From the NCBI RefSeq assembly GCF_030711405.1, contig NZ_JAULSI010000033.1, positions 1 through 64,000 on the forward strand: a DNA stretch of 64,000 nt, read 5' to 3'. Shown piece by piece: positions 27,323 through 35,713 of this stretch. The stretch is from Massilia brevitalea (GTDB lineage Bacteria > Pseudomonadota > Gammaproteobacteria > Burkholderiales > Burkholderiaceae_D). A program made the translations under genes and the position numbers. How positions within the stretch are numbered: the first letter of the stretch is position 1; each line of letters starts with the position of its first letter. The notes under the pieces are model-generated. The model saw nothing but the letters and a program-made list of their open reading frames with translations. It did not search any database and was not told the DNA's origin.

Positions 27323-27343
27323 GTACGGTTGGCACCTCGGCCA
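27323..27343. repeat. Possible decayed copy of the dispersed palindrome
   Basis: GTACGGTTGGCACC followed by TCGGCCAC resembles the left half and part of the right half of the family (GTACGGTGGGCAC...GTGCCCAC), with several changes that break the stem. Tentative. Confidence 0.3.
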
Positions 27344-27382
27344 CAAATCCGTAGCTGCAGCGCCGCCACTCCCGCCCCGCGC

Positions 27383-27411
27383 TTGCCTCGACTACAGGAC
27401 CGTTCTATAAT
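27383..27411 (+). promoter_or_regulatory. Sigma-70 promoter for rpmE2
   Basis: A -35 TTGCCT (27383-27388), a 17-nt spacer and a perfect -10 TATAAT (27406-27411), about 105 bases upstream of the L31 gene. The rest of the 27278-27517 gap shows nothing further beyond the possible repeat remnant at 27323. Confidence 0.7.
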
Positions 27412-27517
27412 CGTGGGTTCAGTATTTCCACCCCTGGCAAGTGAGCGGCAATCGGGTCAAGAAGCAGCGAGACCGACGAAGTGCTGTTTGGCTACCAAAC
27501 TAAACCAAGGCAAAACC

Positions 27518-27787
27518 ATGAAGACCGATATCCATCCAGATTACCGCGAAGTCCTGTTCCACGACGTGTCGTGCGACTTCAAATTCGTGACCCGTTCGAC
27601 CATCGCTACCCGCGAAACGATGACCCACGAAGGCAAGGAATACCCGCTGATCAAGATCGAGGTGTCCGCTGAATCGCACCCGTTCTACACCGGTAAGCAC
27701 AAGATCGTCGACACCGCTGGCCGCGTCGAGAAGTTCCGCCAGAAGTTCGGCTCGGTCGGTTCGAAGACTGCGGTCGCGAACGGCTAA
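27518..27787 (+). CDS. rpmE2: 50S ribosomal protein L31, type B
   Basis: An 89-residue ribosomal protein L31 of the zinc-free type B form. It starts MKTDIHPDYREVLFHDVSC and contains SHPFYTGKHKIVDTAGRVEKFRQKFG. It lacks the CxxC zinc pair of the type A protein, with a single Cys where type A has ligands. In other bacteria the zinc-free form can substitute under zinc limitation, but as the only copy visible here it may be the housekeeping one. It has its own good promoter at 27383-27411 and a terminator at 27844-27872. Confidence 0.95.
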   Translation: MKTDIHPDYREVLFHDVSCDFKFVTRSTIATRETMTHEGKEYPLIKIEVSAESHPFYTGKHKIVDTAGRVEKFRQKFGSVGSKTAVANG

Positions 27788-27843
27788 GCAACAGAGCAAT
27801 ACAATCTTCGGAGCGTTCCCTGGAGCGCTGCGCGGAATACGAG

Positions 27844-27872
27844 AAGAAGCCGGTTTCCGGCTTCTTTTTTTT
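27844..27872 (+). terminator. Rho-independent terminator after rpmE2
   Basis: Ten-base stem AAGAAGCCGG/CCGGCTTCTT with a TTT loop (27844-27866), followed by a T run. Confidence 0.92.
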
Positions 27873-27928
27873 CGTCTTTTCCAATGCCGCTATACTAGCG
27901 CGACATTCATTTCGCAACAGATTGATCG

Positions 27929-29707
27929 ATGAAACCAGTCCGTCTCCCCGCCGCCGCCACGCTGGCCCTGCCGCGCTGGGCGCTGTTTGCGCTCGGCATG
28001 CTGTATATCCTGCCGGGCCTGATCGGCCGCGACCCGTGGAAGGATGACGCCGGCAGCTTCGGCATCATGTGGACGATGGCGCGCGGCGGCCTGCACGACT
28101 GGCTGTACCCGAATATCGCCGGCCTGGCCGTCAACGACGAAGGCCCGCTCGCCTTCTGGCTGGGCGCCATCTGCATCAAGCTGTTCGGCTGGCTGCTGGG
28201 CGACGTGCTGGCCGCGCGCGTCTCGAACATCGGCATCTTTGTCCTCGGCACCATGTCGCTCTGGTACACGGCCTTCCACCTGGGGCGCCGTCCCGAAGCC
28301 CAGCCGCTGCGCCTGGCCTTCGGCGGCCAGCCCGAGCCCGACGACTACGGCCGCACCTTGGCCGATACCGCGGTACTGGTCTACCTGGGCTCGCTCGGCC
28401 TGCTGCTGCTCAGCCACGAAACCCTGTCCGTCACCCTGCAGGGCTCGCTGATCGCCTATTTCCTGTACCGCGCGGTACGCTACATCGAGGGCGCCAGCGT
28501 GCGCAATGCCGTACTGGTCGGCCTGGCGCTGGGCGCCCTGGTCCTGAGCCGCGGCCCGCTGTCGCCGGTTGCGCTGCTGGCCGCGCTGTTCCTCGGCACC
28601 CGCTTCTTCCGCCTGCCGCCGGCCACCTCGCTGCGCCACCTGGCGCTGGCCGCCGGCGTGGCCCTGCTGCTGAGCCTGGTGTGGATCCTGCCGGCAAGCA
28701 TCGTCCAGCCTTACAGCCAGTCGCCGATTCCGGACTGGCTGGCCTGGAACGCGTCCGAACTGAGCCTGCCGAACTGGGCCTCGATCAGCGCCTTCTTCCG
28801 CGTGGGCGTCTGGTTCTTCTGGCCGGCCTGGCCGTTTGCCGGCTGGGCCATCTGGGCCTGGCGCCGCCAGCAGAACATGCTGCACATCGTGCTGCCCCTG
28901 ACCTTCCTCGGCGCCCTGACCGTGGTGATCCTGTGCGACCCGACGCCGGAAAACGGCGACCTGCTCAAGCTGCTGCCGCTGCTGGCCCTGATGGCCGCCT
29001 TCGGCTTGCCGACCATGAAGCGCGGCGCCATCAACGCCATCGACTGGTTCTCGGTGATGGCGCTGACCACCCTCGCCGCCCTGATCTGGCTGTTCTGGAT
29101 CGCCAAGCTGAGCGGCTGGCCGGCCAAGCTGGCGCATAACGCGCTCAAGCTGGTGCCAGGCTTCAAGCCCGAATTCGGCATCGTCTCCTTTCTGGTGGCG
29201 GCCAGCGTGACAATTGGCTGGATCCTGCTGGTGCGCTGGCGCGTGTCGCGCCAGCCGGCAGTGCTGTGGCGCGCCGTGGTGCTGTCGTCGAGCGGCCTGA
29301 TCCTGTTGTGGGTGCTCCTGATGACGCTGTTCCTGCCGGACCTGAACTACCGCCGCAGCTACGCCGGCGTGGCCCAGGCGATTGCCGCCAAGCTGCCGCC
29401 CGGCGCCAACTGCATCGACACGAACGTCGGCTCGGCCCAGCGTGCCTCGTTCGCCTACTTCGGCCGCCTGCCGTTTGCCGGCGTCGAAGGCGGGCAATGC
29501 GATTACGTGCTGCTGCAGGACAGCGTCAAGACGCGCGACAAGGCGGACGACCAATCCGGCGACGAGGCGGACAACGAGGCCAACAACAAGGCCAGGGCAA
29601 AGCGCGCCCTGGCGCGCCGCTGGGCCACGAGCGGCGCCACGCTGCTGTGGGAAGGCCGCCGCGCCTCGGACCGCGACGAGCGCTTCCGCCTGTATCGCCG
29701 ACGCTGA
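27929..29707 (+). CDS. ArnT/PMT-like membrane glycosyltransferase (GT39/GT83 type)
   Basis: A 592-residue polytopic membrane protein with roughly 11-12 transmembrane helices and a C-terminal soluble part. The first periplasmic loop carries RDPWKDDAGSFG, the acidic pair used by polyprenyl-phosphate-sugar transferases such as ArnT, and PNIAGLAVNDEGPLAFW lies next to it. These enzymes move a sugar from a lipid carrier to lipid A, proteins or other acceptors on the periplasmic side. The acceptor and sugar here are unknown. The C-terminus has a charged, low-complexity stretch (about residues 535-565, rich in Asp, Asn, Lys and Ala) likely to be disordered. It stands alone with a strong terminator downstream. 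Confidence 0.85.
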   Translation: MKPVRLPAAATLALPRWALFALGMLYILPGLIGRDPWKDDAGSFGIMWTMARGGLHDWLYPNIAGLAVNDEGPLAFWLGAICIKLFGWLLGDVLAARVSNIGIFVLGTMSLWYTAFHLGRRPEAQPLRLAFGGQPEPDDYGRTLADTAVLVYLGSLGLLLLSHETLSVTLQGSLIAYFLYRAVRYIEGASVRNAVLVGLALGALVLSRGPLSPVALLAALFLGTRFFRLPPATSLRHLALAAGVALLLSLVWILPASIVQPYSQSPIPDWLAWNASELSLPNWASISAFFRVGVWFFWPAWPFAGWAIWAWRRQQNMLHIVLPLTFLGALTVVILCDPTPENGDLLKLLPLLALMAAFGLPTMKRGAINAIDWFSVMALTTLAALIWLFWIAKLSGWPAKLAHNALKLVPGFKPEFGIVSFLVAASVTIGWILLVRWRVSRQPAVLWRAVVLSSSGLILLWVLLMTLFLPDLNYRRSYAGVAQAIAAKLPPGANCIDTNVGSAQRASFAYFGRLPFAGVEGGQCDYVLLQDSVKTRDKADDQSGDEADNEANNKARAKRALARRWATSGATLLWEGRRASDRDERFRLYRRR

Positions 29708-29758
29708 GCCCTGGCGCTGAGCCGGCCGCGCCGGCAGCCGGCACGCCAGCGCTCCAGG

Positions 29759-29792
29759 ACCGCCCTCCGGGTTTACCCGCAGGGCGGTTTTT
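29759..29792 (+). terminator. Terminator overlapping the end of the convergent PEP-CTERM gene
   Basis: Stem ACCGCCCT (29759-29766) and AGGGCGGT (29781-29788) followed by TTTT serves the + strand glycosyltransferase. The right arm lies inside the last codons of the convergent gene, whose stop is at 29773-29775. Confidence 0.8.
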
Positions 29793-30384
29793 CCATGGCG
29801 CGCCGCGGCCCGCGCCGGCGCGCCAGCGCCCCCGCCGCCAGCCCCGTCAGCAGCAGCGCAAAGGCCGGCGCTTCGGGCACGGGCGACACCGCCAGGTCGG
29901 CGCCGAAGCTGCCGCCGCCGCTGCCCAGCACCCGCCCGTCGACCCGCACCGCGTAGGCCCCGGTCGGCAAGTCGTAGGCCGCCAGCGACCAGGAGTCCGG
30001 GGCCTCGTCGCCGAAGCCGGTCCCGTCAATGCCGGCCACGACCGGGCCGATGACCGCCAGGGTGGCCGGATCGTAGCGGTACAGGCTGAAGGCGACGATG
30101 TCGAGGTCCTTGCCCAGCGGCGAATTCAGGAACGAGGACGTTACCGAGGCTGCCGCATCGAAAGGCAGCCCGCTGACGCTGAAGGTGAACAGCTCGGTAA
30201 AGGCGCGGCCGGATTCGGCGGCCGTGAAACCGTCGCCGAACCATGCATTGAAGCCGCCGGCGCCGGCGCCGTCGCCGATGACGGCAACAGGCGTACTGCG
30301 CGCGATGGTCTGCGCCGCGGCCTGGGGAGCGGCGCACACGGCGCCCGCCAGCAAGGCGGCGAACACCAGAGGGGTCTTGTTCAT
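29773..30384 (-). CDS. PEP-CTERM type exported protein (FxDxF-like)
   Basis: A 203-residue secreted protein. The signal peptide is MNKTPLVFAALLAGAVCAAP with cleavage near AAAQT. The central domain contains AFTELFTFSVSG, close to the FxDxF motif of a PEP-CTERM subfamily. The C-terminus is a sorting signal of PEP-CTERM form: SPVPEAPAFALLLTGLAAGALARRR, then a short basic tail. The usual Pro-Glu-Pro is Pro-Glu-Ala here. Exosortase EpsH/XrtA-type enzymes process such proteins, and no exosortase gene lies in this window. Expected at the cell surface or in the extracellular matrix. GGAAACG precedes the ATG at 30384; 19 further in-frame codons to 30441 are unlikely. Confidence 0.82.
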   Translation of the reverse strand: MNKTPLVFAALLAGAVCAAPQAAAQTIARSTPVAVIGDGAGAGGFNAWFGDGFTAAESGRAFTELFTFSVSGLPFDAAASVTSSFLNSPLGKDLDIVAFSLYRYDPATLAVIGPVVAGIDGTGFGDEAPDSWSLAAYDLPTGAYAVRVDGRVLGSGGGSFGADLAVSPVPEAPAFALLLTGLAAGALARRRGPRRAMEKPPCG

Positions 30385-30586
30385 ATCGTTTCCATTGGCA
30401 ATGGTTGTCGACGCGGCGCGACGGAATGCCCGCGCCGCCACCTCATGCTTTGAGTAGCTACCGGGGGCGGACGTTTGCTTTTGAACGTCCCCGTCCTTGA
30501 GTCAGCTCAATCCGGGACCATATACGGGGCAGACAATGGCAGGCAGTGCCGTCGCCATCCGGCGTTCGCACCATGGAGGAAACAAC
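30385..30586. promoter_or_regulatory. Divergent intergenic region with a hairpin
   Basis: This 202-base region lies between the PEP-CTERM gene and the small membrane protein gene. It contains GGACGTT (30469-30475) and AACGTCC (30484-30490), a 7-bp stem with an 8-nt loop. I could not assign promoters; a sigma-54-like GG...GC pair was considered and rejected on spacing. Confidence 0.4.
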
Positions 30587-31048
30587 ATGAAAAGCGTAAT
30601 GTTTTCGGAAGTCATGCCCGCGCCGCGCCGCCCCGGCCTGCTGCGCACGCTCTCCCCGCTCACGGCCTATGGCCTGACGCTGGCCATCGGCATGCCGCTG
30701 CTGGTCGTCGCCATGCACCTGCTCGCCCCCACTGCGCCCCTGGCCTACATCGTGCTGCCGGTACTGGCCGGCCTGGTCCTGCCCCTGTGCGCGCATGCCC
30801 CGGGGCGCCTGGAAGTCAGCACCCGCTTCGACGCCTGTCACATGGCCAGCACCCTCGACGCCACCCTCGATTCGCTCGGCTACGCACGGGGCAAGTCCGC
30901 ACCTGGCCTGCTGCGTTACGTAAAAACCGCGCGGCCGACCTGGCGCAACCGGGCGCACAACGTGAACGTCCGGGTCCATGCCCATGCGCTGGAAGTGATC
31001 GGCCCGGTGCCGGTGCTGCGCGCACTGCAAAAGGCGCTGGCCGGCTAA
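30587..31048 (+). CDS. Small membrane protein, unknown function
   Basis: A 153-residue protein with two transmembrane helices (about residues 24-46, LTAYGLTLAIGMPLLVVAMHLL, and 50-68, LAYIVLPVLAGLVLPLC) followed by a soluble C-terminal domain of about 80 residues with alternating beta and alpha character (RLEVSTRFDACHMASTLDAT, VNVRVHAHALEVIGP). GGAGG lies 7 nt before the ATG at 30587. I do not recognise the family. It lies just upstream of tRNA-Leu. Confidence 0.7.
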   Translation: MKSVMFSEVMPAPRRPGLLRTLSPLTAYGLTLAIGMPLLVVAMHLLAPTAPLAYIVLPVLAGLVLPLCAHAPGRLEVSTRFDACHMASTLDATLDSLGYARGKSAPGLLRYVKTARPTWRNRAHNVNVRVHAHALEVIGPVPVLRALQKALAG

Positions 31049-31100
31049 CCGTCGGTTTGCCGCCGCCTCTGCTGTAAACTGGCCAGCAATAGAATCGGTG

Positions 31101-31109
31101 TGCTAATAT
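31101..31109 (+). promoter_or_regulatory. Extended -10 element of the tRNA-Leu gene
   Basis: TGCTAATAT, an extended -10 (TGn plus TAATAT), lies 21 bases before the mature 5' end of the tRNA, a reasonable distance for a short 5' leader. Confidence 0.5.
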
Positions 31110-31129
31110 GCGGCCTCGTTGTGTGCAAG

Positions 31130-31214
31130 GCCTCTGTGGCGGAATTGGTAGACGCACTTGACTCAAAATCAAGCGCCGTAAGGCGTGCCGGTTCGATTCC
31201 GGCCGGAGGCACCA
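31130..31214 (+). tRNA. tRNA-Leu (anticodon CAA)
   Basis: A class II tRNA. The acceptor stem GCCTCTG pairs with CGGAGGC (one G-U pair). The anticodon stem CTTGA/TCAAG holds the loop CTCAAAA with anticodon CAA (decodes UUG). A long variable arm follows, then the T-arm GGTTCGATTCC and an encoded CCA end (31212-31214). A terminator follows at 31235-31269. Confidence 0.96.
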
Positions 31215-31234
31215 GCACAACACCATGACATGAC

Positions 31235-31269
31235 AAAACCGCGTTTCCTTGTAGAGGACGCGGTTTTTT
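31235..31269 (+). terminator. Terminator after tRNA-Leu
   Basis: Ten-base stem AAAACCGCGT/ACGCGGTTTT (31235-31244 and 31258-31267) followed by further T residues. Confidence 0.85.
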
Positions 31270-31317
31270 GTTTTCCGACCCCGGTACAAGCGCCATCGCT
31301 GCACTGGCTCCTCAGGT

Positions 31318-32088
31318 TTACTTGCTTGCCGCCGGCGTCCAGCGGTCGTAGCTGCGCTCGATCCGCTTCAGCGTCCCATCGCGCTCGAGCGCCACAAACG
31401 CGGCGTTCAGGCGTGCAATCACCGCATCCGGCACGCCCCGGTTACAGGCCAGGAACACGTCCTGCCGGCTGAATGCAAACACCGGCACGATCTTGCCCTT
31501 CCAGCCGTTCTGTTCCAGCACCGTGCTTTCGCGCCGCAGCGAAGCGGCCCACAGGTCGATCCGCCCCAGCAGCAGTTTTTGTGGATTGAGCAGGTCATGT
31601 GGGGCGGTGTCGACGGTGAAGCCGCGGCTGCGCAGGTAGTCGTCGCGGGCGTCGCCGTAATAGGTGCCGATCCGGTAGGGCAGCGCATCCTCCAGTGTCC
31701 TGATTGCCATGCGGCGGTCGGCACGCGCCATCAGCACCCACTGTGCACTGTCGGTCGGGCCTACCCACTTGAACAGGGCTTCGCGCTCGGGCGTGCGGGT
31801 GGTTGAATAAACACATGCGTCAGCGCGTTCGCGGGCGGCGGCGTAGGCGCGCTTCCAGGGCAGCGTTTCGATGATGTAGGTCACGCCGGCGCGCGCCATG
31901 GCTGCGCGCACCTTGTCAGTGGCAATGCCGACAACCCGGCCGCCGGCATCGCGCATGCTCGAAGGCGCGGCCTCCTCGGTGGCGATGTAAAGGCTGCCGG
32001 CAAGCTGCGCTGCCGGAGCGGCGCGTGTCGGCATGGAGGCGAACATGAGCAGACAGGCGACGCCTGCCGTGATGAGTCCGATTCGCAT
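31318..32088 (-). CDS. Periplasmic solute-binding protein, amino-acid type (SBP_bac_3)
   Basis: A 256-residue exported protein with a signal peptide (MRIGLITAGVACLLMFASM, cleavage near TRAAP). The rest resembles family 3 extracellular solute-binding domains: SMRDAGGRVVGIATDKVRAAMA, then ETLPWKRAYAAARERADACVYSTTRTPERE, a pattern common in stand-alone binding proteins of betaproteobacteria. No permease or ATPase gene is adjacent, so it may serve a distant ABC transporter or a sensory role beside the kinase at 32339. The start at 32088 has GAGGGC upstream; the frame extends to 32220 without support. Confidence 0.85.
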   Translation of the reverse strand: MRIGLITAGVACLLMFASMPTRAAPAAQLAGSLYIATEEAAPSSMRDAGGRVVGIATDKVRAAMARAGVTYIIETLPWKRAYAAARERADACVYSTTRTPEREALFKWVGPTDSAQWVLMARADRRMAIRTLEDALPYRIGTYYGDARDDYLRSRGFTVDTAPHDLLNPQKLLLGRIDLWAASLRRESTVLEQNGWKGKIVPVFAFSRQDVFLACNRGVPDAVIARLNAAFVALERDGTLKRIERSYDRWTPAASK

Positions 32089-32338
32089 GGTCTTGCCCTC
32101 CCTGGTACGCCGCCGGTGATCAAATAAGCTGATAGGACAGGTCATCCATGCAATAAGCATACCGCAAGGAACTAGGTCAAAGCGAACGCTCGCATGCATG
32201 GTCGCAAGCACGCTACACATGCGATAGCAGCATTATAAGTTTTCCGCATAAAACCAAGACTTTCCATACGGAAAGTGTCATAATTTTGTACGCCCGCCGT
32301 TTCTGTTTTTACTGATTTAAGGTTTCCCGAAAGACGCC

Positions 32339-35300
32339 ATGCAGCTTTTCACCCTGCCCGATGACCCGTCGCTGCTCAGCTACGGCATCCACGATACCAA
32401 GCTCGTGCTGCTGTCGCTGCTTGTGGCGATCTTTTCGTCGTGGATGGGCTTGCAGATCGCGGGCCAGGCCCGCCAGCGCAGCAGCCAGCGCACGGTCTTC
32501 CTGCTGACCGGCAGCCTGGCGCTCGGCGCCGGGGTCTGGGCCATGCACTTCATCGGCATGCTCGCCTTTAATCTGTGCACCCAGGTCGTGTATGACCCGA
32601 TGACCACCATCCTGTCCAGCCTGCCGAGCATCTTCGCCTCGTACGTGGCCCTGAGCCTGATCGCGCGCGAACGGCTCGGCGCCGGCGGCCTGCTGGCCGG
32701 CGGCGTGCTGGTCGGCGCCGGCATCGGCGCCATGCACTATGCCGGCATGGAAGGCATGCAGATGGGCCTGGCCCTGCGCTACGACCTGGGCATGTTCCTG
32801 CTGTCGATCGTGGTGGCCGTGGTGCTGGCCACGCTGGCGTTGTGGGTGCGCTTCGGGCTGTCGCGCTTTGCGCGCCTGGGCGAAGGCGGGCGCCTGCTGC
32901 TGGCCGCCACCGTCATGGGCTGCGCCATCTCGGGCATGCACTACACCGGCATGGCGGCTGCGCGCTTCGTCGGCCGCATCGACCCGAACGCGCCGGCGTC
33001 GTCCGACACCACCGCGCTGGCGCTGGGCATTTCCCTGATTACCGTGCTGTTCACCGTGCTGGTGCTGGCCGCCAACGGCCTGCTGCGCTACCGCCGCCTG
33101 TACGCCGATCTCTCGCGCAGCGAAGCCTGGATGCGCGCCCTGCTCACCACCACCATCGACGGCGTGATCACGATCGACCGCGAAGGCACCATCCGCGAAT
33201 TCAATGCCTCGGCCGAGAAGATCTTCGGCTGGCGCCGCGACGAGATCGTCGGCGGCAACGCCGGCCTGCTCCTGCCCGAAGGCGACCAGGCCAGCCGCGC
33301 CGGCCTGTTCGGCTACCTGGCCAGCAGCGGCACCCAGGCCGCCCCCGACAACGCCGAAGTCGAGGCCCTGCGCCGCGACGGCAGCCTGGTGCCGATCCGC
33401 GTCGCCATCGGCCACGCGCGCCTGGAAGACCAGGAACTGTTCGTCTGCTTCGTCACCGACATCACCGAGCGGCGCGAGATGGTCCAGGCGCTGCGCGCCA
33501 GCGAGCAGCAGTTCCGTTCCCTGATCGGCACCATTCCCGGCATCTCCTATCGCAGCCGTTTCGAAGGCACGCACCCGATGGTGTTCATCAGCGACGCCGT
33601 CGAGCGCGTGGCCGGCTATCCGGCGCGCGATTTCATCGGCACCTCGCCCGATACCCCACCGCGCCGCTGCTTCGGCGCCCTGATCCACGCCGCCGACCGC
33701 GTGCGCGTGTCGGAAGCAATCGAGACCGCGCTCCGCGAAAACCGCCCCTGGCTGGTCGAATACCGCCTGCTGCACGCCGACGGCACGACTCGCTGGCTGT
33801 GGGAGAACGGCGCCGCCGTGCGCGACGACGAAGGCAAGCTGGCCTGGCTCGACGGCGTGATCCTCGACATCAGCGAGCGCCGCATGATGGAAGAAGCGCT
33901 GCGCGAAGCCAAGGAGAACGCCGAGCAGGCTGCCGCCGCGCGCGCCACCTTTGTCGCCAACATGAGCCACGAGATCCGCACGCCGATGAACGCCATCCTC
34001 GGCTTCACCGACGTGCTGCTCGACGGCGAACTGGCGCCGGGACAGCGGCGTCACCTGGATACCGTGCGCAACGCCGGCCGCTCGCTGCTGCGCCTGCTGA
34101 ACGAGATCCTGGATACCGCCAAGCTGGAAAAAGGCGCGGTCGAACTCGAGATCAACGACTACAACCTGCTCTCGCTGATCGACGAGCTGTCGTCGACGCT
34201 GGCCGCCAACGCGCGCGCCAAGGGCCTGCACGTGGACATCCACTACGACCCGGCGCTGCCGACCAATTTGCGCGGCGACGAGCTGCGCATCCGCCAGGTG
34301 CTGACCAACCTGCTCGACAACGCGATCAAGTTCACCGCCGCCGGCAGCGTGGTGCTGCGCGCCGAGCCGCAGGGCGACCAGCTGCACTTTTCCGTGAAAG
34401 ATACCGGCATCGGCATCGCGCCCGAGCGCCTGGACGCGATCTTCGACCCGTTCACCCAGGCCGATGCCTCGATGACGCGCCGCTTCGGCGGCACCGGTCT
34501 CGGCACCACGATCAGTAAACAGCTGGTCGAGCTGATGGGCGGGAAGATCTGGGCCGAGAGTACCGTGGGCGAAGGCGCCACCTTCCACGTGCTGCTGCCG
34601 CTGGTGGTGGCGCGCTTCGCACCGCAGCAGGCGCGCGTGCGCACCGCCGCCGCCCTGCCGCGCCTGCGCGTGCTGGTAGCCGACGACGTGCCGCAGAACC
34701 TGGAGCTGCTGCAGCTGTTGATGGCGCGCCGCGGCCACACCATGACCGGCGCCGCGGATGGCGCCCAGGTGGTGGAACTGGCCGCGCACCAGGACTTCGA
34801 CCTGATCCTGATGGACTTCCAGATGCCGACCATCGACGGCTTGAGCGCCACGCGCCTGATCCGCGAGCAGGCCGAAGCCGCCGGCCGCCCGCGCGTGCCG
34901 GTGATCGCCATGACCGCCAGCGTACTGGCCGAGCACCGCCGCGCCAGCCAGGAAGTCGGGATGGACGGTTTCGCGACCAAGCCGGTCGACTGGTTCACGC
35001 TTTCGCACGAGATCGCGCGCGTGCTCGGCATCGGTTCGCACGCGGCGCCGGATGCGCCGGCGGTCGGGCGCCAGGCCTGGAACCGCGTCGGCGGCGTGCA
35101 CCGCTGGGGCGGCAAGGAAGACGCCTACCTGGAGGCGCTGGCCCACTTCCACGCCCAGCAGGCGCTGCTGCCGCAGTTCCTGCGCGGCTTTGCCGACGCC
35201 GCCGACTATCCGTCGCTGCGCATGCTGGCGCACAAGACGCGCGGCGTGGCCGCGAATCTCGGCCTGGAGCTGCTGAGCGACGCGCTCGCCGGGCTGGAAG

Positions 35301-35713
35301 CGCTGGCCGAAGGCGACAAGGGCCAGCAGCTGGCCGCCAGCGCGCTGCTGCCGGCGGCGCTGGACGCGGTCGATGCCGCCCATGCCGAGGCGCTGGACCT
35401 GACCCGCAGCAGCCGCCCGTCCGCCGCCCCTGCGCCGGACGCCGGCGGCGCCACCCTCGACCTGGCGCGCGCACGCCGCGCCGGCGGCCTGCTGCACGAT
35501 GCGCTGGCGCGCGGCGCGCTCGACGACGCGGCCATGGCCGGCCTGGCCGCGGCGCTGGCCGGCCACCCGGTGGCCGTGCGCGTGACCCAGGTCCAGGCGG
35601 CCCTGGCCGACTTCGACTTCGACCTCGCCCAGCAGCAGCTCGACACCGTGCTGATCGCCCTCGAGTCCCTTTCTACCCATGACGATGCAACGCCACAGGA
35701 AACGATGCAATGA
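32339..35713 (+). CDS. Hybrid sensor histidine kinase: MHYT-PAS-PAS-HisKA-HATPase-REC-HPt
   Basis: An 1124-residue membrane kinase. The N-terminal third is a seven-helix MHYT sensor with three repeats, MHFIGM (residue 69), MHYAGM (132) and MHYTGM (200). PAS domains follow at about 265-385 and 388-515. The HisKA phospho-acceptor is His544 in MSHEIRTPMNAIL. The ATPase has the N box LLDNAIKF (near 655), DTGIGIAPE and GGTGLGTT. The receiver's acceptor is Asp826 in LILMDFQMPTIDG. The HPt-like domain has His965 in LAHKTRGVAANLG. MHYT domains are proposed to bind copper and sense diatomic gases or redox state. The last about 120 residues are Ala-rich and unassigned. The stop overlaps the HD-GYP regulator start by ATGA, pointing to a phosphorelay controlling c-di-GMP breakdown. 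Confidence 0.93.
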   Translation: MQLFTLPDDPSLLSYGIHDTKLVLLSLLVAIFSSWMGLQIAGQARQRSSQRTVFLLTGSLALGAGVWAMHFIGMLAFNLCTQVVYDPMTTILSSLPSIFASYVALSLIARERLGAGGLLAGGVLVGAGIGAMHYAGMEGMQMGLALRYDLGMFLLSIVVAVVLATLALWVRFGLSRFARLGEGGRLLLAATVMGCAISGMHYTGMAAARFVGRIDPNAPASSDTTALALGISLITVLFTVLVLAANGLLRYRRLYADLSRSEAWMRALLTTTIDGVITIDREGTIREFNASAEKIFGWRRDEIVGGNAGLLLPEGDQASRAGLFGYLASSGTQAAPDNAEVEALRRDGSLVPIRVAIGHARLEDQELFVCFVTDITERREMVQALRASEQQFRSLIGTIPGISYRSRFEGTHPMVFISDAVERVAGYPARDFIGTSPDTPPRRCFGALIHAADRVRVSEAIETALRENRPWLVEYRLLHADGTTRWLWENGAAVRDDEGKLAWLDGVILDISERRMMEEALREAKENAEQAAAARATFVANMSHEIRTPMNAILGFTDVLLDGELAPGQRRHLDTVRNAGRSLLRLLNEILDTAKLEKGAVELEINDYNLLSLIDELSSTLAANARAKGLHVDIHYDPALPTNLRGDELRIRQVLTNLLDNAIKFTAAGSVVLRAEPQGDQLHFSVKDTGIGIAPERLDAIFDPFTQADASMTRRFGGTGLGTTISKQLVELMGGKIWAESTVGEGATFHVLLPLVVARFAPQQARVRTAAALPRLRVLVADDVPQNLELLQLLMARRGHTMTGAADGAQVVELAAHQDFDLILMDFQMPTIDGLSATRLIREQAEAAGRPRVPVIAMTASVLAEHRRASQEVGMDGFATKPVDWFTLSHEIARVLGIGSHAAPDAPAVGRQAWNRVGGVHRWGGKEDAYLEALAHFHAQQALLPQFLRGFADAADYPSLRMLAHKTRGVAANLGLELLSDALAGLEALAEGDKGQQLAASALLPAALDAVDAAHAEALDLTRSSRPSAAPAPDAGGATLDLARARRAGGLLHDALARGALDDAAMAGLAAALAGHPVAVRVTQVQAALADFDFDLAQQQLDTVLIALESLSTHDDATPQETMQ

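Noticed and set aside
30385..30586. Sigma-54 (PrsR-type) promoter for the PEP-CTERM gene
   Set aside because: A GGCAC...TGCC stretch on the minus strand near 30550 has GG and GC only 8 nt apart, whereas the -24/-12 element needs 10.
32309..35710. 1133-aa open frame on the minus strand opposite the MHYT hybrid kinase
   Set aside because: It is the antisense shadow of a gene with intact domains; its His/Gln/Arg-rich translation is what high-GC codon use gives on the opposite strand. The same applies to long frames opposite the M16 peptidase (49261-53697), the RND pump (2442-4544), hutH/hutU (16715-19876) and the two-component genes (44133-46760).
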